From: Pseudomonas sp. 8Z
GTDB taxonomy: Bacteria; Pseudomonadota; Gammaproteobacteria; Pseudomonadales; Pseudomonadaceae
Assembly: GCF_902506535.1 (NCBI RefSeq)
Contig: NZ_LR733824.1
Coordinates: 836,526-900,525, forward strand
Direction of reading: 5' to 3'
DNA: 64,000 bases
The notes under the pieces were generated by a model that was not told the origin of the DNA, searched no databases, and saw only the letters and a list, made by a program, of their open reading frames with translations. How positions within the stretch are numbered: the first letter of the stretch is position 1; every line of letters starts with the position of its first letter. The position numbers and the translations under genes are program-made. Below are positions 38,156 to 50,834 of the stretch, one piece after another.

Positions 38156-38917
38156 TCAGCGCAGCCCACGGCGCTGACGGATCAACGCATAGGCCTGTTG
38201 CAATTGCCGGGTGATTTCGGTGGCCTCGCGGATACGCTCGGGCGACGCCCCGGAACCAACCAGCTTGTCCGGGTGATGGCGACTGAGCAAACGTCGGTAG
38301 GCACGTTTGATCACCTCCGGCTCGGCATCCGCGGTCACGCCCAGCAGGCGCAGCGCCTCCTGATAACTCCCACCCGCCGACGTCGGCTGCTGGCTGCGCT
38401 TGGGTGCATATTCCTCGCCCAAGCGCTCAACGCGCGCCGCGTCCCAGCCCAACCACTTGCCCCAAAGCCGGATCAGCTCATGTTCACTGGGCGCCACCCG
38501 ACCATCAACCCAAGCCATGCGCCAGCAAGCCCTGAGCAAAGCCTCGGCCCGCTCACGCTGACGCTGCAAGGGCGCACGCAGGTTGTCACGGCCAGTCTTG
38601 CCACGGGCGAAAGCATCGATGGCGCGACGCTGCGCCACGTCGTCCAGGCCCATGCGCTGCATCTCCGAGCGAGCCTGTTGAATGTGGCTCGGCACGACAC
38701 GCCCACCACTTTTGGCCAGGCGCCCGAGCATGACAAACAGCAGTTCGTCATCAATTGCGGCATGGCGCCCGCCCAAGCGCTCACGCAAGGCATGCCAATC
38801 ATGCAGACGCAAGCGTCGATCAAGCACCTGACCGAGCAAGCCGCCCAGCAAAGCACCCGGAATGCTGGCCAGCGCCCAGCCTGCTGCCGCACCCAACACC
38901 GTTACCGGCCACAACAC
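38156..38917 (-). CDS. djlA: Membrane-anchored DnaJ-like co-chaperone
   Basis: This 253-residue protein has an N-terminal hydrophobic/glycine-rich segment (residues 1-30), a TerB-like helical domain at about 50-170, and a C-terminal J domain at about 185-250 with the essential HPD in LLSRHHPDKLVG. It should stimulate DnaK ATPase at the inner membrane. It directly follows murU (its start lies one base from the murU stop), so it is the last gene of amgK-murU-djlA. Confidence 0.88.
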   Translation of the reverse strand: MLWPVTVLGAAAGWALASIPGALLGGLLGQVLDRRLRLHDWHALRERLGGRHAAIDDELLFVMLGRLAKSGGRVVPSHIQQARSEMQRMGLDDVAQRRAIDAFARGKTGRDNLRAPLQRQRERAEALLRACWRMAWVDGRVAPSEHELIRLWGKWLGWDAARVERLGEEYAPKRSQQPTSAGGSYQEALRLLGVTADAEPEVIKRAYRRLLSRHHPDKLVGSGASPERIREATEITRQLQQAYALIRQRRGLR

Positions 38918-40608
<1,691 letters not shown>

Positions 40609-40732
40609 CTAGGGGTCTCCGACGGCGCTAGCCGTTGCGCGGGTCATGCTTTATTATCCAGCATCTTTTTCAGCCCATCGAGAGGCGTGCGGCCCCTGGG
40701 CCGATAGCGCGCAGGAAGCCCGGACTAACAAG

Positions 40733-43519
40733 ATGGCAGTCAAACACCCCGCGTTTCGCAAGAAGTTCCCGCTGCTGGTTACCGGCAGCCTCCTGGCCTT
40801 ACAGCCCGCCTTCAGCCTACAGGCGTTCGCCGCAGAGCAATACGACTGCTCGGCGTCGCCCACCGGTGGCTGGGCCTGTGCCCCCAAAAGCGCAGCTAGC
40901 ACTCTACCTCCGCGCCCGGTACACAGCCGTGACGCCGTCAGCGCGCCTGGAACACCGGCAGCCGAGGCGACCGCCAAGCAGGAGGCTGGGCCAACACTGG
41001 TCACAGAGAGCAAGGGGCGAGCCCTGGCCTCACGCAGTGCTGACTACAGCCACATCGACTGGGTTCCGCGTGACAAGCTGACCGCAGCGCAATTGGCAGA
41101 AGCAGGCCCTTATTGCGCTGGTGCCTATGTCGAGCCACTGCGCCCCGGCATGGACGACACCACGCCGCTGAATGAAGCCCCCATGTTCGTCTCGGCCAAA
41201 GCCTCGCGCTACGAGCAGGAACAGCAGGTGGCAACCCTGGCCGGCGATGTCGTACTGCGCCAGTCCGGCATGCAAGTCGAAGCCAACGAAGCCAGCCTGC
41301 ACCAGGCGGAAAATCGTGGCGAACTGGTCGGCAATGTCCGTCTGCGCGACAAAGGCATGCTGGTTGTCGGTGATCGTGCCGACCTGCAACTCGACAACGG
41401 CGAAGCTACGATCGACAACGCCGAGTACGTGCTGCACCAAGCGCATGTACGCGGCAGTGCGCTGTACGCCAAACGTGAAGAAACCGCGATCATCCGCCTC
41501 AAGGATGGCACCTACACCCGCTGTGAACCGGGTGACAATGCCTGGCACCTGAAGGGCAACAACGTCACGCTGAATCCGGCAACCGGCTTCGGCACCGCAA
41601 CCAACGTGACGCTACGGGTCAAAGACATTCCGGTGTTCTACACCCCGTACATCTACTTCCCGATCGATGATCGCCGTCAATCCGGTTTCCTGCCGCCAAG
41701 CTTCAGCACGGCGAGCGACACCGGTTTTGCATTGCAAACGCCGTACTACTTCAACCTGGCGCCGAACTACGACGCCACGCTGTACCCGACCTACATGACC
41801 AAGCGCGGCCTGCTCATGGAAGGCGAGTTCCGCTACCTGACCAAGAGCAGCGAAGGCCAAGTTGGCGGCGCATGGCTCAACGACGAGGAAGACGAGCGCA
41901 AACTGCAGTCGGAATACGCCGACCAGCGCTGGATGTATAGCTGGCAGCACAAGCAAGGCCTCGATTCGCGCCTGCTCGCCGAGGTCGACTACACCGACAT
42001 CAGCGACCCGTACTACTTCCAGGACTTGAACAGCGACCTGGGGATCGACAACGGCTCCTACGTCGATCAACGCGGCACGCTCACCTACCGCGGCGACAGC
42101 TACACCGCCAAACTGAACCTGCAGTCTTACGAGTTGACGACGATCACCGACATCACCCCGTATGATCGTCTGCCGCAATTAACGCTTAACGGCAAATTGC
42201 CCTTCGAGCCGGGCGGCCTGAATTTCGCCTATGCCACCGAGTTCGTGAAGTTCGACCGTAGCCTGCGCGACGGCAACTATATCAACAAGGATGGCAACCC
42301 AGAGCAGTGGTATGACGCCCGAGTCCGCGGCCTGGCCCGCGCCAATGGTGAGCGCCTGCATCTGGAGCCGTCGGTCAGTCTGCCGATGACTTCAAGCTGG
42401 GGCTTCATAACGCCGAAGATTAAGTACCTGCAGACCAACTACGACCTGACTCTGGATAGTCAAGGTAAGAGAGACCTGGCCCAGGCCAATCCAAACGACT
42501 TCTTCTTCGGTCAAAATTACAGCAGCAGCCAAAACCGCGGCCTGGGCCTGTTCAGCGTTGACAGCGGCCTGTACTTCGACCGTAACACCCAACTGTTCGG
42601 CAAGGACTACCGCCAGACCCTGGAGCCGCGCGCCTTCTATCTATACGCGCCTGAAGAAGACCAAACCGACATCCCTGTGTTCGACACCAGTGAAAGCACC
42701 TTCAGCTATGGCTCGCTATGGCGTGAAAACCGCTTCACCGGTAAAGATCGCATCGGCGACGAAAACAAGCTGTCGCTGGGTGTGACCAGCCGCTGGATCG
42801 AACCGAACGGCTTCGAGCGTCAGCGCTTCAGCATCGGCCAGGCGTTCTATTTCGAAGACCGCAAAGTGCAGATGCCGGGTATCGACTATCGCACCCGCGA
42901 GGACGCCACGGCTGACGTTTCGCCCTACGCTCTCGAATACCAATACCGCTTCAACCGTGACTGGCGCCTGAACTCCACCTTCAACTGGGACCCGGATCAG
43001 CGCAGCACCCGCTCAGGTAGCGCCATGTTCCACTACCAGCCGGAAGACAACCCGAACAAGGTGGTCAACCTGGGCTATCGCTACCGCAACGACACCGTAC
43101 GATACGACCAGGCAAGTGGTCAGTGGCGCTTTGGTGGCGACTACGGCACACCTGGCACTGCGGGTTACATCAAGGACTACTACAAGATCAGCCAGCATGA
43201 CTTCTCCGTCATCTGGCCGCTGGTTCCGCAGTGGAGCGTAATTTCGCGCTGGCAGTACGACTACAACCGCAACCGTACGCTGGAAGCCTTCGGCGGCTTC
43301 GAGTACGACAGTTGCTGCTGGAAACTGCGCCTGATCAACCGTTACTGGGTCGACTACGACGAAGTCAGCCTCAACCCGTCGCGTAACGACGAAGCCGACC
43401 GCGGCATCTTCCTGCAGATCGTCTTCAAGGGACTCGGCGGCGTTATCGGCAACAAGGTGGAAACTTTCCTCGACCAAGGCATTCAAGGTTACCGTGAACG
43501 TGAAGACCAAGCTTTCTGA
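40733..43519 (+). CDS. lptD: LPS-assembly protein LptD
   Basis: LptD is the outer-membrane barrel that places LPS in the outer leaflet, with LptE inside. The 928-residue precursor has a signal peptide at about residues 1-33, an N-terminal beta-jellyroll (OstA) domain at about 150-280, and a large C-terminal barrel. Cysteines for its disulfides are visible: [15 protein letters not shown] near the mature N-terminus and a CC pair in YDSCCWKL near the C-terminus. The start is ATG 40733. It overlaps surA by 26 bases. Confidence 0.95.
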   Translation: MAVKHPAFRKKFPLLVTGSLLALQPAFSLQAFAAEQYDCSASPTGGWACAPKSAASTLPPRPVHSRDAVSAPGTPAAEATAKQEAGPTLVTESKGRALASRSADYSHIDWVPRDKLTAAQLAEAGPYCAGAYVEPLRPGMDDTTPLNEAPMFVSAKASRYEQEQQVATLAGDVVLRQSGMQVEANEASLHQAENRGELVGNVRLRDKGMLVVGDRADLQLDNGEATIDNAEYVLHQAHVRGSALYAKREETAIIRLKDGTYTRCEPGDNAWHLKGNNVTLNPATGFGTATNVTLRVKDIPVFYTPYIYFPIDDRRQSGFLPPSFSTASDTGFALQTPYYFNLAPNYDATLYPTYMTKRGLLMEGEFRYLTKSSEGQVGGAWLNDEEDERKLQSEYADQRWMYSWQHKQGLDSRLLAEVDYTDISDPYYFQDLNSDLGIDNGSYVDQRGTLTYRGDSYTAKLNLQSYELTTITDITPYDRLPQLTLNGKLPFEPGGLNFAYATEFVKFDRSLRDGNYINKDGNPEQWYDARVRGLARANGERLHLEPSVSLPMTSSWGFITPKIKYLQTNYDLTLDSQGKRDLAQANPNDFFFGQNYSSSQNRGLGLFSVDSGLYFDRNTQLFGKDYRQTLEPRAFYLYAPEEDQTDIPVFDTSESTFSYGSLWRENRFTGKDRIGDENKLSLGVTSRWIEPNGFERQRFSIGQAFYFEDRKVQMPGIDYRTREDATADVSPYALEYQYRFNRDWRLNSTFNWDPDQRSTRSGSAMFHYQPEDNPNKVVNLGYRYRNDTVRYDQASGQWRFGGDYGTPGTAGYIKDYYKISQHDFSVIWPLVPQWSVISRWQYDYNRNRTLEAFGGFEYDSCCWKLRLINRYWVDYDEVSLNPSRNDEADRGIFLQIVFKGLGGVIGNKVETFLDQGIQGYREREDQAF

Positions 43520-44792
43520 TTACCTGCGCCCCCTGCTGTTGGGCGCAGCGCTACTGGCGGCAACGGCGCATGCCGAAGTTCGCCCGCTGGACCGTGTAGT
43601 GGCCATCGTCGATAACGACGTGGTCATGCAAAGCCAACTCGATGCACGCCTGCGTGATGTCGAACAAACCATCGCCAAGCGCGGCGGCGCCATGCCACCC
43701 GAAAATGTGCTGAGCCAGCAGGTACTTGAGCGCCTGATCATCGAGAACATTCAGCTACAGATCGGCGACCGCTCCGGCATTCGTATCAGCGATGAAGAAC
43801 TGAACCAAGCGATGGGCACCATTGCCCAGCGTAACGGCATGTCGCTCGAACAATTCCGCGCAGCGCTGGCCCGCGATGGCCTGTCCTATGCAGATGCTCG
43901 CGATCAGGTCCGCCGAGAAATGATCATCAGCCGCGTGCGCCAGCGTCGCGTTGCTGAGCGTATTCAGGTTACCGACCAGGAAGTACAAAACTTCCTCGCC
44001 TCCGACCTCGGCAAAATGCAACTGTCGGAGGAGTACCACCTGGCCAACATCCTGATTCCGGTTTCGGAAGCAGCCTCGTCCAGCGAGATCCAGGCAGCCG
44101 ATCGCCAATCTCAGGACATCTATAAACAACTACGACAAGGCGCCGACTTCGCTCAACTGGCCGTCGCCCATTCGGCTAGCGAAAACGCCCTGGAAGGCGG
44201 CGAGATGGGCTGGCGCAAGGCAGGTCAACTGCCGCCTCCCTTCGACACCATGCTCAACTCGCTGCAGCCGGGTGAAGTGACCGAACCGGTTCGCACCCCC
44301 GGCGGCTTCATCATCCTCAAGCTGGTCGAGAAGCGCGGTGGCGACACTCAGGTACGGGACGAGGTGCATGTGCGCCATATCCTGATCAAGCCAAGCGAAA
44401 TCCGTAGCGAAGAAGAAACCCAGCGCCTGGTCGAGCGCCTTTACCAGCGCATCCTTGCCGGCGAAGACTTCGCGGAACTGGCGAAAAGCTACTCCGAAGA
44501 CCCCGGCTCGGCCCTCAACGGCGGCGATCTCAACTGGATCGACCCGAGCGCGCTGGTACCCGAGTTCCGCCAGGTCATGAACAACACCCCTAGCGGTGAG
44601 TTGTCCAAGCCGTTCAAGACGCCTTTTGGCTGGCATGTCCTGCAAGTGCTTGGCCGCCGCGCGACCGACAACAGCGAGGAGTTCCGCAAACAGCAAGCGG
44701 CCAACTTGTTGCGCAACCGCAAATACGACGAAGAGCTGCAGACCTGGCTACGCCAGATCCGCGATGAGGCCTATGTCGAAGTCAAGCTATAG
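43494..44792 (+). CDS. surA: Periplasmic chaperone/peptidyl-prolyl isomerase SurA
   Basis: SurA escorts outer-membrane proteins, including LptD, to the Bam complex. The 432-residue precursor has a signal peptide (to about residue 27), the N-terminal chaperone domain, and two parvulin domains at about 175-275 and 285-385 ([32 protein letters not shown]). The start is GTG 43494, or GTG 43500 just after. It overlaps lptD by 26 bases, suggesting coupled translation. Confidence 0.93.
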   Translation: MNVKTKLSDYLRPLLLGAALLAATAHAEVRPLDRVVAIVDNDVVMQSQLDARLRDVEQTIAKRGGAMPPENVLSQQVLERLIIENIQLQIGDRSGIRISDEELNQAMGTIAQRNGMSLEQFRAALARDGLSYADARDQVRREMIISRVRQRRVAERIQVTDQEVQNFLASDLGKMQLSEEYHLANILIPVSEAASSSEIQAADRQSQDIYKQLRQGADFAQLAVAHSASENALEGGEMGWRKAGQLPPPFDTMLNSLQPGEVTEPVRTPGGFIILKLVEKRGGDTQVRDEVHVRHILIKPSEIRSEEETQRLVERLYQRILAGEDFAELAKSYSEDPGSALNGGDLNWIDPSALVPEFRQVMNNTPSGELSKPFKTPFGWHVLQVLGRRATDNSEEFRKQQAANLLRNRKYDEELQTWLRQIRDEAYVEVKL

Positions 44793-44806
44793 GCCGTAGT
44801 GAACAC

Positions 44807-44835
44807 AAAAGCCCGGCGCCTGCGCCGGGCTTTTT
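44807..44835 (+). terminator. Terminator after surA
   Basis: AAAAGCCCGGCGC pairs with GCGCCGGGCTTTT around a 2-base loop, followed by further T. It lies between surA and pdxA, so pdxA probably needs its own promoter or read-through. Confidence 0.85.
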
Positions 44836-44891
44836 CGTTATGGCCACAGGCAGATTAAACTGCCTGACACGCCCAGCCACCGAGATACGCC

Positions 44892-45905
44892 ATGAGTGCC
44901 GCTCCGATCTTTGCCCTGACCCCTGGTGAGCCTGCCGGCATTGGCCCCGACCTCTGCCTGCTGCTGGCCCGCGAGGCGCAGCCTGAGATTCTTGTAGCCA
45001 TCGCCAGTCGTCAGTTACTGGCGTCACGCGCAGCACAACTGTCACTGAACATCGAACTGATCGAGACAGGCCCTGAGCACTGGCCCGACAGACCAGCGCC
45101 CGCAGGCAGCCTCTATGTCTGGGATACAGCCATGGCGCAGACCTGCGCAGCCGGACAACTGAACCGCGCCAATGCCAGCTATGTGCTGCAGACGCTGACC
45201 CGCGCAGGCCAGGGGTGCCTGGACGGCACCTTCGCGGCGATGATCACCGCGCCCGTGCACAAAGGCGTAATCAACGAGGCAGGCATTGCCTTCTCCGGGC
45301 ACACCGAGTTTCTCGCCGAGCTGACGGCAACCGAGCAGGTCGTCATGATGCTGGCCACCCACGGACTGCGCGTGGCACTGGTGACCACTCACCTGCCGCT
45401 CAAGGATGTTGCCGCGGCCATCAGCGCCGAACGCCTGCAGCGGGTCACACGCATCCTCCATGCCGATCTGCAAAGCAAGTTTGGTATCACCAAACCGCGC
45501 ATTCTGGTCTGCGGGCTCAACCCCCATGCAGGCGAAGGTGGCCACCTGGGTCGCGAAGAAATCGAAATCATCGAGCCGACTCTGGAAGGCTTGCGCGCGG
45601 AGGGCATGAACCTGATCGGCCCACTACCAGCCGATACGCTGTTCACCCCCAAATACCTACAGAATGCCGACGCGGTCCTCGCGATGTATCACGACCAAGG
45701 CCTGCCGGTACTCAAGTACAAAGGTTTCGGCGCCGCCCTGAACGTCACCCTGGGCCTGCCAATCATCCGTACCTCGGTCGATCACGGTACAGCGCTGGAT
45801 CTAGCCGGTACCGGCCAGATCGACACCGGCAGTCTGCGCGTTGCCCTGGAAACGGCGTACCAGATGGCAGCAGCTACATGCAGCAAGCCTCGCGCCACAA
45901 GTTGA
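44892..45905 (+). CDS. pdxA: 4-hydroxythreonine-4-phosphate dehydrogenase
   Basis: It oxidises 4-phosphohydroxy-threonine in pyridoxal phosphate synthesis. The 337-residue protein has the motifs [60 protein letters not shown] and [16 protein letters not shown], including metal-binding His residues. The start is ATG 44892. The rsmA gene follows after 118 bases. Confidence 0.95.
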   Translation: MSAAPIFALTPGEPAGIGPDLCLLLAREAQPEILVAIASRQLLASRAAQLSLNIELIETGPEHWPDRPAPAGSLYVWDTAMAQTCAAGQLNRANASYVLQTLTRAGQGCLDGTFAAMITAPVHKGVINEAGIAFSGHTEFLAELTATEQVVMMLATHGLRVALVTTHLPLKDVAAAISAERLQRVTRILHADLQSKFGITKPRILVCGLNPHAGEGGHLGREEIEIIEPTLEGLRAEGMNLIGPLPADTLFTPKYLQNADAVLAMYHDQGLPVLKYKGFGAALNVTLGLPIIRTSVDHGTALDLAGTGQIDTGSLRVALETAYQMAAATCSKPRATS

Positions 45906-46023
45906 AGGCGCAAGTTGCCCAGCATGGGTGCCGGGGACAGCCTCAACTGATAAGCTTCGCCTCTTTATCTTTTCGCTTTACGCTCTTGCCTGACGCTTGC
46001 AGCTTGAAGCCTGGAGCTGCTCC

Positions 46024-46833
46024 ATGTCCGAATACCAACACCGTGCGCGCAAGCGCTTCGGCCAGAACTTTCTCCACGATGCCGGCGTGATTGATCGCAT
46101 CCTGCGCGCCATTCGCGCCAAGGAAGGCGAGCGCCTGCTGGAAATCGGGCCAGGCCAGGGCGCACTGACCGAAGGCCTTCTGGGCAGCGGCGCACAGCTC
46201 GACGTGATCGAGCTGGATCTCGACCTTATCCCCATTCTGCAAGCTAAGTTCGGCGACAATCCGCGCTTTATCCTCAATCAGGGCGATGCGCTGAAATTCG
46301 ACTTTGACCGTCTCAATGCGGCACCACACAGCCTGCGCGTAGTCGGCAACCTGCCCTACAACATCTCCACACCGCTGATATTCCACCTGCTGAACAATGC
46401 GCCGGTGATTCGCGACATGCACTTCATGTTGCAGAAGGAAGTGGTCGAGCGCCTGGCTGCCGAACCTGGCGGCGGTGACTGGGGCCGCCTGTCGATCATG
46501 GTGCAATACCACTGCCGCGTTGAGCATCTGTTCAATGTCGGCCCTGGCGCCTTCAATCCGCCGCCCAAGGTGGACTCGGCCATCGTCCGCCTAGTGCCGC
46601 ACGAAACACTGCCGCATCCGGCGCAAGACCCGCACCTACTCGAACGCGTGGTGCGCGAAGCCTTCAATCAGCGGCGCAAGACCCTGCGCAATACCCTCAA
46701 GCAACTGTTGCCGGCCGACGCCATCGAGGCCGCCGGTGTCGATGGCAGCTTGCGCCCGGAACAACTCGACTTGGCCGCCTTCGTGCGCCTGGCCGATCAA
46801 CTTGCCGCGCACCAGGCCGCCAGCCAGGTCTAA
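46024..46833 (+). CDS. rsmA: 16S rRNA (adenine-1518/1519-N6) dimethyltransferase
   Basis: RsmA/KsgA dimethylates two adjacent adenines near the 3' end of 16S rRNA. The 269-residue protein has the motifs [31 protein letters not shown] (SAM binding), [10 protein letters not shown] (catalytic NLPY) and the C-terminal helical domain. The start is ATG 46024. The preceding 118 bases include a TGCAGCTTGAAGC-type intergenic repeat and no gene. Confidence 0.95.
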   Translation: MSEYQHRARKRFGQNFLHDAGVIDRILRAIRAKEGERLLEIGPGQGALTEGLLGSGAQLDVIELDLDLIPILQAKFGDNPRFILNQGDALKFDFDRLNAAPHSLRVVGNLPYNISTPLIFHLLNNAPVIRDMHFMLQKEVVERLAAEPGGGDWGRLSIMVQYHCRVEHLFNVGPGAFNPPPKVDSAIVRLVPHETLPHPAQDPHLLERVVREAFNQRRKTLRNTLKQLLPADAIEAAGVDGSLRPEQLDLAAFVRLADQLAAHQAASQV

Positions 46834-46862
46834 ACTGCCAACAGGCTTGAAGAGTTTCCTGC

Positions 46863-47243
46863 ATGTCCGACCCTCGTTATCAGATCGACGTCAGCGTCAC
46901 CACCCGGTATCTGGCCGCACAATCGCAGCCAGAAGAAAACCGTTACGCCTTTTCCTACACCATCACCATCGCCAATAACGGCGAGATACCCGCCCAATTG
47001 CTCTCACGTCACTGGATCATCACCGACGGTGACGGCCGGGTGCAGGAAGTGCGCGGCGCCGGCGTGGTCGGTCAGCAACCACATATCGAGCCCGGCGCCA
47101 ATCACACCTACAGCAGCGGCACGGTGATGACCACTCAGGTCGGCACTATGCAGGGCACCTACCAGATGCTCGCCGAAGACGGCAAACGCTTCGACGCCAC
47201 CATCGCCCCCTTTCGTCTAGCAGTACCCGGAGCGCTGCACTGA
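46863..47243 (+). CDS. apaG: ApaG protein
   Basis: ApaG is a small fibronectin-III-like beta-sandwich protein. The 126-residue sequence has [25 protein letters not shown] N-terminal and [20 protein letters not shown] central motifs. Its role in divalent cation homeostasis is suggested from other bacteria but not firmly known. It overlaps apaH by one base (TGATG). Confidence 0.94.
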   Translation: MSDPRYQIDVSVTTRYLAAQSQPEENRYAFSYTITIANNGEIPAQLLSRHWIITDGDGRVQEVRGAGVVGQQPHIEPGANHTYSSGTVMTTQVGTMQGTYQMLAEDGKRFDATIAPFRLAVPGALH

Positions 47244-48061
47244 TGGCGGTGTACGCCGTCGGCGACTTACAAGGTTGCCTGAAACCGCTCAAATGCCTGC
47301 TTGAACAAGTCGCCTTTGACCCTGCACACGACCAGCTCTGGCTGGTCGGCGATCTGGTCAATCGCGGCCCGGAATCACTCGAGACACTGCGTTTTCTTTT
47401 CTCCATCCGCCATGCAGTGACCTGCGTGCTGGGCAATCACGACCTGCACCTGCTGGCCGTGGCGCACAACATCGAGCGCTTGAAAAAGGGCGACACCCTG
47501 CGCGAGATTCTCGACGCACCGGATCGCAATGACCTGCTCGACTGGCTACGCCAACAAAAACTGGTGCACCACGACGCCGAGCGCCAGGTCACCCTCGTTC
47601 ACGCTGGCATTCCACCGCAATGGACGCTGAATAAGGCACTGCGCCGCGCCGCCGAGGTCGAGCAAGCCCTACGCGACGACACCCGCCTGCCCCTGTTTCT
47701 CGACGGCATGTACGGCAATGAACCGGCCAAATGGAACAAGGAGCTGCACGGCGTCACACGCCTACGCGTAATCACCAACTACTTCACGCGCATGCGTTTC
47801 TGCAAGGCCGATGGCACCCTGGATCTGAAGAGCAAAGAGGGCATTGGCAGTGCGCCGCCAGGCTTCGCCCCCTGGTTCAGCCATCCACAACGCAAGACGC
47901 GCGGCGAAAAGATCATCTTCGGCCACTGGGCCGCACTCGAAGGCAACTGCCAAGAGCCCGGCATCTATGCGCTGGATACTGGCTGCGTATGGGGCGGCGC
48001 CATGACCCTGCTCAACGTCGACAGCGGCGAACATCATCGTTGCACCTGCCCTCGGGCCTAG
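47243..48061 (+). CDS. apaH: Diadenosine tetraphosphatase
   Basis: ApaH splits Ap4A symmetrically to two ADP and also removes Np4 caps from RNA in gamma-proteobacteria. The 272-residue metallophosphatase has the motifs [23 protein letters not shown] and VHAGIPP. It is coupled to apaG by a TGATG overlap. Confidence 0.95.
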   Translation: MAVYAVGDLQGCLKPLKCLLEQVAFDPAHDQLWLVGDLVNRGPESLETLRFLFSIRHAVTCVLGNHDLHLLAVAHNIERLKKGDTLREILDAPDRNDLLDWLRQQKLVHHDAERQVTLVHAGIPPQWTLNKALRRAAEVEQALRDDTRLPLFLDGMYGNEPAKWNKELHGVTRLRVITNYFTRMRFCKADGTLDLKSKEGIGSAPPGFAPWFSHPQRKTRGEKIIFGHWAALEGNCQEPGIYALDTGCVWGGAMTLLNVDSGEHHRCTCPRA

Positions 48062-48086
48062 AACACGACTCTCTCAGAGGCACTCA

Positions 48087-48416
48087 ATGAGCGAATTTCA
48101 GCGTATATCCCCCCAACAAGCCCAAACACTGCGCGAGAAAGGCGCCGTGGTGGTCGACATCCGCGACCCACACAGCTTCGCCAACGGCCATATCGCAGGC
48201 TCGCGCCATCTGGACAATCACTCCCTGCACGACTTCATCACCCATGCCGACCTAGACGCTCCACTGATCGTCTCCTGCTACCACGGCAACTCCAGCCAGA
48301 GTGCAGCAGCCTATCTGGTCGGCCAGGGGTTTTCCGAGGTGTACAGCCTTGATGGCGGCTTCGAGCTATGGCACGCCACCTATCCAACTGAAATTGCCCA
48401 AGGCGGCGAAGAATAA
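48087..48416 (+). CDS. glpE: Thiosulfate sulfurtransferase GlpE
   Basis: This single-domain rhodanese of 109 residues moves sulfur from thiosulfate to cyanide or thiol acceptors. The catalytic cysteine is in the active-site loop SCYHGNSS near residue 66. It follows apaH by 25 bases. The 281-base gap to prkA holds a TGCAAGCC...GGCCTGCAG inverted segment and no gene. Confidence 0.9.
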   Translation: MSEFQRISPQQAQTLREKGAVVVDIRDPHSFANGHIAGSRHLDNHSLHDFITHADLDAPLIVSCYHGNSSQSAAAYLVGQGFSEVYSLDGGFELWHATYPTEIAQGGEE

Positions 48417-48697
48417 TTTTTAATTGGCTGCAAGCCTTACCAGCTCTGGCCTGCAGCCATTTACCGAGAGGCGGTAACAATCTCTTATAGTTGTCATGCC
48501 CTTGACCCAGGCCAGAAAGAACTATTCTCTTACTCAGGCCATCCGTAGCAAGATAGAGTCGGCCAACCGACATTGGGCCATCGGTAACGATCTTTAGGAT
48601 TTGGGGGATTCATCCCGGCCAACCTTCAGCCGGAGTTACCCAGCGCCTACTCGCCCGACGACCCACGCCAGCATCCAGCATCGAGCGAGGTGAAGTC

Positions 48698-50620
48698 ATG
48701 AGCATTTTCAGTCACTTCCAACAACGTTTCGAGGCGACCCGCCAGGAGGAGTACTCGCTGCAGGAGTACCTCGAACTGTGCAAGCAGGATCGCAGTGCCT
48801 ACGCCACCGCGGCCGAGCGCCTGCTGATGGCCATTGGCGAACCGGAGCTGTTGGATACTTCCGGCGATCCACGGCTGTCGCGTATCTTCTCCAACAAGGT
48901 GATACGCCGCTATCCCGCCTTCGCCGACTTCCACGGCATGGAAGAATGCATCGACCAGATCGTTGCCTACTTCCGCCATGCAGCCCAGGGTCTGGAAGAA
49001 AAGAAACAGATTCTCTATCTACTCGGCCCAGTTGGTGGCGGTAAATCGTCACTGGCCGAAAAACTCAAACAACTGATGGAAAAGGTGCCCTTCTACGCCA
49101 TCAAGGGCTCACCGGTATTCGAATCACCGTTAGGGCTATTCAATGCCGCCGAGGACAGCGCCATCCTCGAAGAGGACTACGGCATCCCGCGCCGCTACCT
49201 CAACTCGATCATGTCGCCCTGGGCCACCAAGCGCCTGCAGGAGTTCGGCGGTGACATCAGCCAGTTCCGCGTGGTCAAGCTTTACCCGTCGATCCTCAAC
49301 CAGATCGCCGTAGCCAAGACCGAGCCTGGCGACGAAAACAATCAGGACATCTCCGCGCTCGTGGGCAAGGTGGATATCCGCAAGCTGGAAGAGTTTCCGC
49401 AGAACGACGCTGACGCCTACAGTTACTCCGGCGCGCTGTGCCGAGCCAACCAGGGCTTGATGGAGTTCGTCGAGATGTTCAAGGCGCCGATCAAGGTGCT
49501 GCACCCCCTGCTGACCGCGACTCAAGAAGGCAACTACAACAGCACCGAAGGCCTCGGCGCGATTCCCTACAGCGGCATCCTGCTGGCCCACTCCAACGAA
49601 TCGGAATGGCACAGCTTCCGCAACAACAAGAACAACGAGGCCTTCATCGACCGTATCTACATCGTCAAGGTCCCCTACTGCCTTCGCGTCAACGATGAAA
49701 TCCGCATCTACGACAAGCTGCTGATCAACAGTTCGCTGGCCAAGGCCCACTGCGCGCCGGACACCTTGAAAATGCTCGCCCAGTTCTCGGTACTCAGCCG
49801 TCTGAAAGAACCGGAAAACTCCAACATCTATTCGAAGATGCGCGTCTACGACGGTGAGAATCTCAAGGACACCGATCCGAAAGCCAAGTCCATTCAGGAA
49901 TACCGCGATAGCGCCGGTGTCGATGAAGGCATGAATGGTCTATCCACGCGCTTCGCCTTCAAGATCCTGTCCAAGGTGTTCAACTTCGACCCACACGAAA
50001 TCGCGGCCAACCCAGTGCACCTGCTTTACGTGCTGGAGCAACAGATCGAACAGGAACAGTTCCCCGCCGAGGTCCGCGAGCGTTATCTGCGCTACATCAA
50101 GGAATACCTGGCGCCGCGCTACATCGAGTTTATCGGCAAGGAGATTCAGACGGCCTATCTGGAGTCTTACAGCGAATACGGGCAGAACATCTTCGACCGC
50201 TACGTGCTGTACGCCGACTTCTGGATTCAGGATCAGGAATACCGCGACCCGGAAACCGGCGAGATCCTCAACCGTGTAGCGCTCAACGAAGAGTTGGAGA
50301 AAATCGAGAAGCCGGCTGGCATCAGCAACCCGAAGGATTTCCGCAACGAGATCGTCAACTTCGTGCTGCGCGCCCGTGCCAACAACAATGGCAAAAACCC
50401 GACCTGGCTCAGCTACGAGAAGCTGCGTGTGGTGATCGAGAAGAAAATGTTCTCCAACACCGAAGATCTGCTCCCGGTCATCAGCTTCAATGCCAAAGGC
50501 AGCAAAGAGGATCAGCAAAAGCACAACGACTTCGTCAAACGCATGGTCGAGCGCGGCTACACCGAGAAGCAGGTGCGCCTGCTGTCGGAGTGGTATCTGC
50601 GGGTTCGCAAGTCTCAGTAA
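48698..50620 (+). CDS. prkA: PrkA family serine protein kinase (YeaG)
   Basis: This 640-residue protein combines an AAA-type N-terminal module (Walker A GPVGGGKSSLAEKL near residue 110) with a C-terminal PrkA kinase-like domain. In E. coli YeaG works with YeaH in responses to nitrogen starvation and stationary phase. Conserved blocks include GAIPYSGILLAHSNESEW and NGLSTRFAFKILS. It is the first gene of prkA-yeaH-ycgB, with 214 bases to yeaH occupied by a palindromic element. Confidence 0.93.
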   Translation: MSIFSHFQQRFEATRQEEYSLQEYLELCKQDRSAYATAAERLLMAIGEPELLDTSGDPRLSRIFSNKVIRRYPAFADFHGMEECIDQIVAYFRHAAQGLEEKKQILYLLGPVGGGKSSLAEKLKQLMEKVPFYAIKGSPVFESPLGLFNAAEDSAILEEDYGIPRRYLNSIMSPWATKRLQEFGGDISQFRVVKLYPSILNQIAVAKTEPGDENNQDISALVGKVDIRKLEEFPQNDADAYSYSGALCRANQGLMEFVEMFKAPIKVLHPLLTATQEGNYNSTEGLGAIPYSGILLAHSNESEWHSFRNNKNNEAFIDRIYIVKVPYCLRVNDEIRIYDKLLINSSLAKAHCAPDTLKMLAQFSVLSRLKEPENSNIYSKMRVYDGENLKDTDPKAKSIQEYRDSAGVDEGMNGLSTRFAFKILSKVFNFDPHEIAANPVHLLYVLEQQIEQEQFPAEVRERYLRYIKEYLAPRYIEFIGKEIQTAYLESYSEYGQNIFDRYVLYADFWIQDQEYRDPETGEILNRVALNEELEKIEKPAGISNPKDFRNEIVNFVLRARANNNGKNPTWLSYEKLRVVIEKKMFSNTEDLLPVISFNAKGSKEDQQKHNDFVKRMVERGYTEKQVRLLSEWYLRVRKSQ

Positions 50621-50682
50621 GCCCTGTCCGGCGCCGCCCGCGCCGGGTCATTCGCTGCCTGCCTGTGGCTACGGGCGGGCAA

Positions 50683-50822
50683 GAACCTGTTCAAAGCCTC
50701 GCGAGCTAGAGCACTGCAAGGCGTAAACAGGTGAGGACGCGGAGTTTACGAGCTGTAAATGAGCAGTCCGAACCTGTTTTCAACGCAGCAGGGCCGACGC
50801 GCAGCAGGCTCTGAACAGGTTC
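50683..50822. repeat. Nested palindromic element between prkA and yeaH
   Basis: Outer arms GAACCTGTTCAAAGCCT (50683-50699) and AGGCTCTGAACAGGTTC (50806-50822) are complementary at 16 of 17 positions. Inner arms AACAGGT and ACCTGTT, and a central TTTAC-GAGCT-GTAAA hairpin, nest inside. The RNA would fold as a long cruciform-like stem 12 bases before the yeaH start. I recall similar sequence as a dispersed Pseudomonas repeat. Confidence 0.7.
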
Positions 50823-50834
50823 GAAGGAGATGTC

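Noticed and set aside
48417..48697. A sigma-54 promoter upstream of prkA
   Set aside because: No GG-N10-GC element of the TGGCAC-N5-TTGC type could be found.
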